NCBI RefSeq assembly: GCF_025370935.1
Contig: NC_133491.1
Location: 3,769,192 to 3,833,191 of the forward strand
DNA from: Choristoneura fumiferana
Lineage: Eukaryota; Arthropoda; Insecta; Lepidoptera; Tortricidae
Direction of reading: 5' to 3'
DNA length: 64,000 nt
The notes under the pieces are model-generated. The model saw only the letters and a list, made by a program, of their open reading frames with translations. It searched no databases and had not been told where the DNA came from. Below, in pieces: positions 25,301-34,300 of this stretch. Made by a program: the position numbers and the translations under genes. Each line of letters opens with the position of its first letter. Position 1 is the stretch's first letter.

Positions 25301-28300
25301 ATAAAAGCTTGTAATAGAGGACAAGGAAGAAAAATCTTACGCTACTGTCCTAGTTATAACTTACCTATTAGGATTAATGTTTTCTTTTTTATGACGAGCC
25401 GGTCCTTTTTTTTTCCTACGAGCCGATAACCATAATCTTGTCTTCGATGATCTTTTCACTTCTGGAAACAAGAACATTAATAATTATTTTTTATGGGAGC
25501 GCCATAGTTCGCATAGGTACTCTTTTCTCTTTTCTAGTAAAACCATAATTATTTTTTGTCCAAATCATCGTTTGTCAGTATGCGAGCCGATATATGGACC
25601 CATTTTTTATAAGTACTTGGTAATATTGACTAAAATGCATCTAGGTAGGTACTTACCCTGTTTATCCATTTTTGTAACATAAAAATGCAAAGTCCATATA
25701 AGAAAGCCAAGGTCGTCGAACAGTATGTGCACACACACCACCAGTATCACCAAGAAATATCAAATCCGTTATCAGTCCAAGTCGTAAGTAGTTAGATCGC
25801 GTTTATGATACGAAGAGAATTCACCAAAATAATATTACGTAACTCTCGCGCACAGCTGACGAGTCACTACTAACGAGCGACGCACGCACACGCAGGGCCA
25901 GCGTAAACCAAGGACAAAGGGCGGCGCGTACCGCCCTCCCCCGTACCGTTCCCCCGCGCTAGAGTGATTCGCTGCAGATTCGCATAAAAAATGTATAGTT
26001 TTTTTACTGATTTTCGTAGTTTCGTTCTCATTTGAAAACCACAAAATCATTTCGGAAAAATGCTTTTTCTTATGAAACTACATAGTTTAGTCGATGCCGG
26101 AAATAGGTTTTGACTTCAATCTGAACTATATTTTGGCCGTAGTATTTAACCGAACTGCACAGGGTTTTTGGCTCTTAAAATGCAAAACTTGTACTCGTTC
26201 TATTTTCTTTGTAATACCATTTCAAGAGTCATAAACTAATTTCAGGCCTAGATATGCCTTATCTCATTGTATTTACAAAAAATCATGATGATGCTACTTG
26301 TTATTTTAAAATAAGGACGTAACTACGATTTGTATGGAGAATCAAGCTTGCTGCGGACTCTTAATGCTTGTACTCCATTATAGATCAGTCTTGAGTCAAC
26401 CTTTGGCGATGTGAGTGTCTTTAGAGCTGCTTGACTGTCACTGAGTATATAGATGTAAGGGTCCTACGAGACGTTAAATGAACATTGCGGAGTGTAAATT
26501 AAGACTGGTTCAATCTCCGTCTAACCGACCGGAACGGACGACCAAGGCCAATTGGTTAGAGAACCTGACTACGAAGCTTGAGATCCTGGGTTCGAATAAC
26601 GGCCGGGGCAGATATTTGTATGAATAATACGAATGTTTGTTCTCGGCTCTTGGGTGTTTAATATATATTTAAGTATATATTTATCCGTTGCCTAGTGTCC
26701 ATATTACAAGCTGTGCTTAGTTTGGGCTAGATCAATAGGGATGTTGACACCATTAAAAAATAATTCGAAGACACGACTCCAGTAAAAATACGCTTTATTT
26801 TAGCCCTGAAAACCAGATTAATTTTCGATTAACTGCAAAATTAGATTTTTTGTTGCTTTAAAACAAATAAATAGTTAGTTGATTGAGTGTGCGAACAAGT
26901 GACGTCATAAGTTGCTATTTCCATTCAAACTCTATGGGAGAATTGTGTTTTGACAGCTCATAAAAAGTACGTCAATTGATTGGTGGTGTCAACGGGTGAC
27001 ACTCTTTCCCGGCCCGTATAATACCGGGATGGAAATACCGACCCTGTTTTTCGTGTACACGCCCATAGAAGCTCCTGTCAGTTTCTATGGGCGTGTACAG
27101 TTATCCGGGCCGGGAAAGAGTGTCATCCGTGTCAACATCCCTATTGGTGTCCCCAACCCAACAAAGCGCTAGTTTGCATCACAGGAGCTGCCTACCATGG
27201 AATGAGGGCTATCGTTTTTTGTCTCACTAAATGGCGCACTGTTGCGTGAGGTTTTTAAGTATGGCTTTCAAAGTCTGTTATTACGGGCGTGAAAACAAAG
27301 TTTAGATTAAAGTCATATTTAATACACCTTAAAACCGTACCATAAAAATATCGAGCATGCCACAGTGTTGTTTATTCCCCGTTTTGTTCGGAAAAAAGGG
27401 AGGACAAAGGTTTCCGAAAGACAAAACTGTCTCAAAACACAGACATTCATTGCCCTGGAACGCATATTTGCCATAATTAATTTCAGATATTGCAAAATAT
27501 TCACAAAATTATTCTAATTATAAATAAACCCGCGTAGCTCACCCAAAAACTATGAGATTTGACATTTCGGAGACCTCACGCTACACTAGCGCCTCTAGTG
27601 GCGAATTCATACGCGATAACCCTCATTGACCCAATGTGCGCCTGGCTGTAGGAGAATAACTGGTGTTCGTACCCGTTGTAACTCCATGTTTGTTCCAGCG
27701 TGTGGAACCCCCGCATCCCGGAGCCGATGCTAGCGGTGGTGTCTATGTGGGCGGCGGCGTGGCCGGGCTGGCTGGCGGCGGCGCCGGTCGCCACCGGGGT
27801 GGGCCCGCGGCTGCTGGAGGCCGTGCGCGGCTGGGACCCCACCGGCGACACGCAGCCGCTGCACCACTGGGTGCTGCCCTGGCACTCGCTGGCAGGTACC
27901 TGGCACCTACTGGCTGCCAGCTTGGCTCACAAAATATGTCTATTTAAATCGTGCTACAGCGAGCTCAGAGTTACTCAGCGAGCTGTAGAGAGGACTATGC
28001 TCGGGGCACAGTATAACAAGTTTTCCCTGCAGTAGGCCGACGCCTTTGAAGTAAGGAGGTACGCAAGTAAGGAGGAAGGGTTGTCACAAATTAAAAATTT
28101 GGAAGGTACTCAGATGTTTTTTACGAGTCTATATAAAACAAAATGAATTAGGGATGGCATACTTGCTAAAAGTAAGAAGTATCAAAATATACTATTTTTA
28201 AAATACAACTTTTTTTTCTACGTAATGTACTTTCATAGATTAGTAACCGACAAATACTTTCGGTTTCTGGATTTAACGGACTTGAAGTTCCTGTTATTGA

Positions 28301-31300
28301 ATTTAATTAAGTATATAAAAAACAATAAATATATTATATAAAAATGGATGAAAATCTTAGTTCCTTATTTATGCGAGATGAAGATTTGCACGCAACCACA
28401 GTACATGTCGAATGCACCATAATATTTTTTTTTATAAATTTAAATGTTAAAAAACGTGCTAGCCCTAGATGACGTGTCCCAAGCTACTAAGAACGGCGAA
28501 GTATGCAGCTGGGGCTCCTCCCACCCGCGTCTCACCCCTCACGCCCCGCACGATTGCTCTGTCTACACGTCTCCGTCGGATTACTGTAGGGAAACTTGTT
28601 ATACTGTGCTCGGGGTTTCGACTCGAATCAGAAATTAGGGGATAAGTAGAAAAACGAGGGTCACCGACTTAGCCAAGCGAATTAGGCCCTCGAAGTGGCA
28701 TTGGGCAGGCACCATATCACAGAGAACAGGTAGTCGTCGGGGCTGACTTACGCAATAATGTACCGTCTTTTGGATCTACGCAGTGACCATTTGTTCCTCT
28801 TCCAGGCGAAGCCCTATCAACGTCAGTGTACCCGCTGATCCGTTCGCGGCTAGCGGCGGCGCTGTCGGCGTGGCACCCGGCGGACGGGTCGGCGCGGCCG
28901 CTGCTGGGCGCGTGGCGCGGCGCGTGGGGCGCCGCCCTGCCCGCCATGCTGCATCAGCACATCGTGCCCAAGCTGGAGCACTGTCTGCAGACCGCGCCCG
29001 TGCACCTCGTGGGAAGGGAGAATAGTGAGTGACGGTGACGGACCTTGCGGCCTGACCTTTTATTATTAAACATGGGTTTTTACCGCTAGGGACCGCGTTT
29101 AGACACTATATAGCGACCGTGTTTAATCACTAGCGACAATGATTAATCAGTAATGACCGCATTTGACTACTAGCGACGGCTTTTATCAACTAGCGACCGT
29201 GTTTAACCACTAGCGACAATGATTAATCAGTAATGACCGCATTTGACTACTAGCGACCGCTTTTATCAACTAGCGACCGTGTTTAACCACTAGCGACAAT
29301 GATTAATCAGTAATGACCGCATTTGACTACAAGCGACGGCTTTTATCAACTAGCGACCGTGTCTAACCACTAGCGACAATGATAAATCAGTAATGACCGC
29401 ATTTGACTACTAGCGACCGCTTTTATCAACTAGCGACCGTGTTTAACCACTAGCGACAATGATAAATCAGTAATGACCGCATTTGACTACAAGCGACCGC
29501 TTTTATCAACTAGCGACCGTGTTTAACCACTAGCGACAATGATTAATCAGTAATGACCGCATTTGACTACTAGCGACGGCTTTTATCAACTAGCGACCGT
29601 GTTTAACCACTAGCGACAATGATTAATCAGTAATGACCGCATTTGACTACTAGCGAGCACGTCTAACCACGAGCGATTGTGTTTGACTACTGGCGACCGT
29701 AATCACTAGTAACTGTCGTGAAAATGTCGTCAGCAAAAGTCATCAAAGATATTTTTATGTTAACAGCGGCATGGGGCTGGTGCGCGGAGTGGGAGGAGCT
29801 CCTGGGCGCGCCGACGCTCGCGGCCATAGCGGCGCGCGCTCTGCTGCCGCGCTGGCTGGCCGCGCTGGCCGCCTGGCTCAACACGCAGCCCCAGCATCGC
29901 GCCGTGCTCAACAGCTACACGCAGTTCAAGGTGCGTGTGGTAACATTGTGGTAACATGCGGTAACACTGGCGCCATAGCGGCGCGCGCGCTGCTGCCGCG
30001 CTGGCTGGCCGCCTGGCTCAACACGCAGCCCCAGCATCGCGCCGTGCTCAACAGCTACACGCAGTTCAAGGTGCGTGTGGTAACATTGTAGTAACATGAG
30101 GTAACACTGGCGCCATAGCGGCGCGCGCGCTGCTGCTGCGCTGGCTGGCCGCCTGGCTCAACACGCAGCCCCAGCATCGCGCCGTGCTCAACAGCTACAC
30201 GCAGTTCAAGGTGCGTGTGGTAACATTGTGGTAACATGCGGTAACACTGGCGCCATAGCGGCGCGCGCGCTGCTGCCGCGCTGGCTGGCCGCGCTGGCCG
30301 CCTGGCTCAACACGCAGCCCCAGCATCGCGCCGTGCTCAACAGCTACACGCAGTTCAAGGTGCGTGTGGTAACATTGTGGTAACATGCGGTAACACTGGC
30401 GCCATAGCGGCGCGCGCGCTGCTGCCGCGCTGGCCGCCTGGGTCAACACGCAGCCCCAGCATCGCGCCGTGCTCAACAGCTACACGCAGTTCAAGGTGTG
30501 TGTGGTAACACTGCGGTAACATGCGGTAACACTGGCGCCATAGCGGCGCGCGCGCTGCTGCCGCGCTGGCCGCCTGGCTCAACACGCAGCCCCAGCATCG
30601 CGCCGTGCTCAACAGCTACACGCAGTTCAAGGTGCGTGTGGTAACATTGTGGTAACATGCGGTAACACTGGCGCCATAGCGGCGCGCGCGCTGCTGCCGC
30701 GCTGGCTGGCCGCGCTGGCCGCCTGGCTCAACACGCAGCCCCAGCATCGCGCCGTGCTCAACAGCTACACGCAGTTCAAGGTGCGTGTGGTAACATTGTG
30801 GTAACATGCGGTAACACTGGCGCCATAGCGGCGCGCGCGCTGCTGCCGCGCTGGCTGGCCGCCTGGCTCAACACGCAGCCCCAGCATCGCGCCGTGCTCA
30901 ACAGCTACACGCAGTTCAAGGTGCGTGTGGTAACATTGTGGTAACATGCGGTAACACTGGCGCCATAGCGGCGCGCGCGCTGCTGCCGCGCTGGCTGGCC
31001 GCGCTGGCCGCCTGGCTCAACACGCAGCCCCAGCATCGCGCCGTGCTCAACAGCTACACGCAGTTCAAGGTGTGTGTGGTAACACTGCGGTAACATGCGG
31101 TAACACTGGCGCCATAGCGGCGCGCGCGCTGCTGCCGCGCTGGCCGCCTGGCTCAACACGCAGCCCCAGCATCGCGCCGTGCTCAACAGCTACACGCAGT
31201 TCAAGGTGCGTGTGGTAACATTGTGGTAACATGAGGTAACACTGGCGCCATAGCGGCGCGCGCGCTGCTGCCGCGCTGGCTGGCCGCGCTGGCCGCCTGG

Positions 31301-34300
31301 CTCAACACGCAGCCCCAGCATCGCGCCGTGCTCAACAGCTACACGCAGTTCAAGGTGCGTGTGGTAACACTGCTGTAACATGCGGTAACACTGGCGCCAT
31401 AGCGGCGCGCGCGCTGCTGCCGCGCTGGCTGGCCGCGCTGGCCGCCTGGCTCAACACGCAGCCCCAGCATCGCGCCGTGCTCAACAGCTACACGCAGTTC
31501 AAGGTGCGTGTGGTAACATTGTGGTAACATGCGGTAACACTGGCGCCATAGCGGCGCGCGCGCTGCTGCCGCGCTGGCTGGCCGCGCTGGCCGCCTGGCT
31601 CAACACGCAGCCCCAGCATCGCGCCGTGCTCAACAGCTACACGCAGTTCAAGGTGCGTGTGGTAACGATGCGGTAACATGCGGTAACACTGGCGCCATAG
31701 CGGCGCGCGCGCTGCTGCCGCGCTGGCTGGCCGCGCTGGCCGCCTGGCTCAACACGCAGCCCCAGCATCGCGCCGTGCTCAACAGCTACACGCAGTTCAA
31801 GGTGCGTGTGGTAACATTGTGGTAACATGCGGTAACCCTGGCGCCATAGCGGCGCGCGCGCTGCTGCCGCGCTGGCTGGCCGCGCTGGCCGCCTGGCTCA
31901 ACACGCAGCCCCAGCATCGCGCCGTGCTCAACAGCTACACGCAGTTCAAGGTGCGTGTGGTAACATTGTGGTAACATGCGGTAACACTGGCGCCATAGCG
32001 GCGCGCGCGCTGCTGCCGCGCTGGCTGGCCGCGCTGGCCGCCTGGCTCAACACGCAGCCCCAGCATCGCGCCGTGCTCAACAGCTACACGCAGTTCAAGG
32101 TGCGTGTGGTAACACTGTGGTAACATGCGGTAACACTGGCGCCATAGCGGCGCGCGCGCTGCTGCCGCGCTGGCCGCCTGGCTCAACACGCAGCCCCAGC
32201 ATCGCGCCGTGCTCAACAGCTACACGCAGTTCAAGGTGCGTGTGGTAACATTGTGGTAACATGCGGTAACACTGGCGCCATAGCGGCGCGCGCGCTGCTG
32301 CCGCGCTGGCCGCCTGGCTCAACACGCAGCCCCAGCATCGCGCCGTGCTCAACAGCTACACGCAGTTCAAGGTGCGTGTGGTAACACTGCGGTAACATGC
32401 GGTAACACTGGCGCCATAGCGGCGCGCGCGCTGCTGCCGCGCTGGCTGGCCGCGCTGGCCGCCTGGCTCAACACGCAGCCCCAGCATCGCGCCGTGCTCA
32501 ACAGCTACACGCAGTTCAAGGTGTGTGTGGTAACACTGCGGTAACATGCGGTAACACTGGCGCCATAGCGGCGCGCGCGCTGCTGCCGCGCTGGCTGGCC
32601 GCGCTGGCCGCCTGGCTCAACACGCAGCCCCAGCATCGCGCCGTGCTCAACAGCTACACGCAGTTCAAGGTAGGTGTGGTAACACTGCGGTAACATGCGG
32701 TAACACTGGCGCCATAGCGGCGCGCGCGCTGCTGCCGCGCTGGCTGGCCGCGCTGGCCGCCTGGCTCAACACGCAGCCCCAGCATCGCGCCGTGCTCAAC
32801 AGCTACACGCAGTTCAAGGTGCGTGTGGTAACACTGCGGTAACATGCGGTAACACTGGCGCCATAGCGGCGCGCGCGCTGCTGCCGCGCTGGCTGGCCGC
32901 GCTGGCCGCCTGGCTCAACACGCAGCCCCAGCATCGCGCCGTGCTCAACAGCTACACGCAGTTCAAGGTGCGTGTGGTAACACTGTGGTAACATGCGGTA
33001 ACACTGGCGCCATAGCGGCGCGCGCGCTGCTGCCGCGCTGGCTGGCCGCGCTGGCCGCCTGGCTCAACACGCAGCCCCAGCATCGCGCCGTGCTCAACAG
33101 CTACACGCAGTTCAAGGTGCGTGTGGTAACACTGTGGTAACATGCGGTAACACTGGCGCCATAGCGGCGCGCGCGCTGCTGCCGCGCTGGCTGGCCGCGC
33201 TGGCCGCCTGGCTCAACACGCAGCCCAGCATCGCGCCGTGCTCAACAGCTACACGCAGTTCAAGGTGTGTGTGGTAACATTGTAGTAACATGCGGTAACA
33301 CTGGCGCCATAGCGGCGCGCGCGCTGCTGCCGCGCTGGCTGGCCGCGCTGGCCGCCTGGCTCAACACGCAGCCCCAGCATCGCGCCGTGCTCAACAGCTA
33401 CACGCAGTTCAAGGTGCGTGTGGTAACATTGTGGTAACATGCGGTAACACTGGCGCCATAGCGGCGCGCGCGCTGCTGCCGCGCTGGCTGGCCGCGCTGG
33501 CCGCCTGGCTCAACACGCAGCCCCAGCATCGCGCCGTGCTCAACAGCTACACGCAGTTCAAGGTGCGTGTGGTAACACTGGCGCCATAGCGGCGCTATGG
33601 CGCAAACTAACCTACTCGTACTAGACGCATGAGTTAAATAGTTTTCGGGGTCTCTATTGTTTCCCATACAATTTAAACTCCGATTTTAACACTCCATAAC
33701 GTTATTCATCATAATTTTTGCAAGTCATATTATCTTAAGTCATAACATTAAACAGTATAAAGCAAAGGGATCCCAGTTTTCGGATGCAACAACAAATAAG
33801 TGTACACAAGCTTCACCATACTTAATATATGTGACGATAACAATTTGTGTAACTCGTTGAGAATCAAGTTGTTACAGCGCGATGCCACTGCAAGGTATTT
33901 GAGTGACGTGACATAGAATTAATAAGTTTGGCAAGAAGTAACAGAAAAACTCCAAATATACTATCCACTATACTAAAAGGTTGTCTTCATAAGTACAGAT
34001 GTGTAATCAAAAACTCCTTTCCACAGAAAATGTTCTCCGAAGACCTCTTAAAAGAGCCGGGCGTCCGAGACGCCTTCAGAAAAGCCCTCGACATGATGAA
34101 CCGAAGTGCAGACATCGACTCCGTCGAACCACCGCCCCCGCCCCGCTTCACCATCCCCGTAGAAAAGAAGGAAACCTCAAAGATCGTAGACGTTCTCGCT
34201 TCAGTGACACAGCAAAAATCATTCTCAGAACTTCTGGAGTCCCGGTGTATTGAAAGAGGGATTACTTTCGTTCCTGTAGTCGGTAAGACGAGAGAAGGAA

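Larger units (their letters stand above)
23700..25310. repeat. 775-bp tandem duplication carrying a transposase exon, plus a partial third unit
   Basis: Exon copies at 23919 and 24694 are 775 bp apart and share flanks (TGACGTCAGTCGCCATTAGT; CAGAGACTACCAGAGGTAAT; GTGCTATGACCTGTATAAGT). A third unit begins near 25010 (TTTTGCTGACTGTACTTTTT; GGCCGGACTACCAGGATGTC) and lacks the exon. The exon is 87 nt with phase 2 at both ends, so duplication preserved the reading frame. Confidence 0.8.
19293..26363 (-). mobile_element. Mutator-like (MULE) DNA transposon, 7071 bp, complete ends
   Basis: The left end TAAGAGTCCGCAGCAAG (19293-19309) and the right end CTTGCTGCGGACTCTTA (26347-26363) are exact 17-bp inverted repeats. 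Outside them lie ATGCTTGTT (19284-19292) and ATGCTTGTA (26364-26372), a 9-bp target duplication with one mismatch; 9 bp is the Mutator signature. The flanking LINE sequence resumes on the far side, confirming insertion into an older LINE. Inside are the transposase gene (21288-25669, minus), tandem 3' repeats (20159-21060) and a 775-bp duplication in the 5' introns. The element sits in TFIP11 intron 8 and is transcribed opposite to the host gene. Confidence 0.88.

Noticed and set aside
31850..33560. Array units read as extra in-frame internal exons of TFIP11
   Set aside because: The only AG before each unit (CCATAG) lacks a pyrimidine tract, and a unit exon using it would start in phase 1 but end in phase 0, breaking the frame.
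29915..33667. Series of about 20 overlapping minus-strand open frames of 60-93 residues over the array
   Set aside because: They are the antisense of the amplified TFIP11 exon repeated at unit spacing. Nothing independent supports translation.
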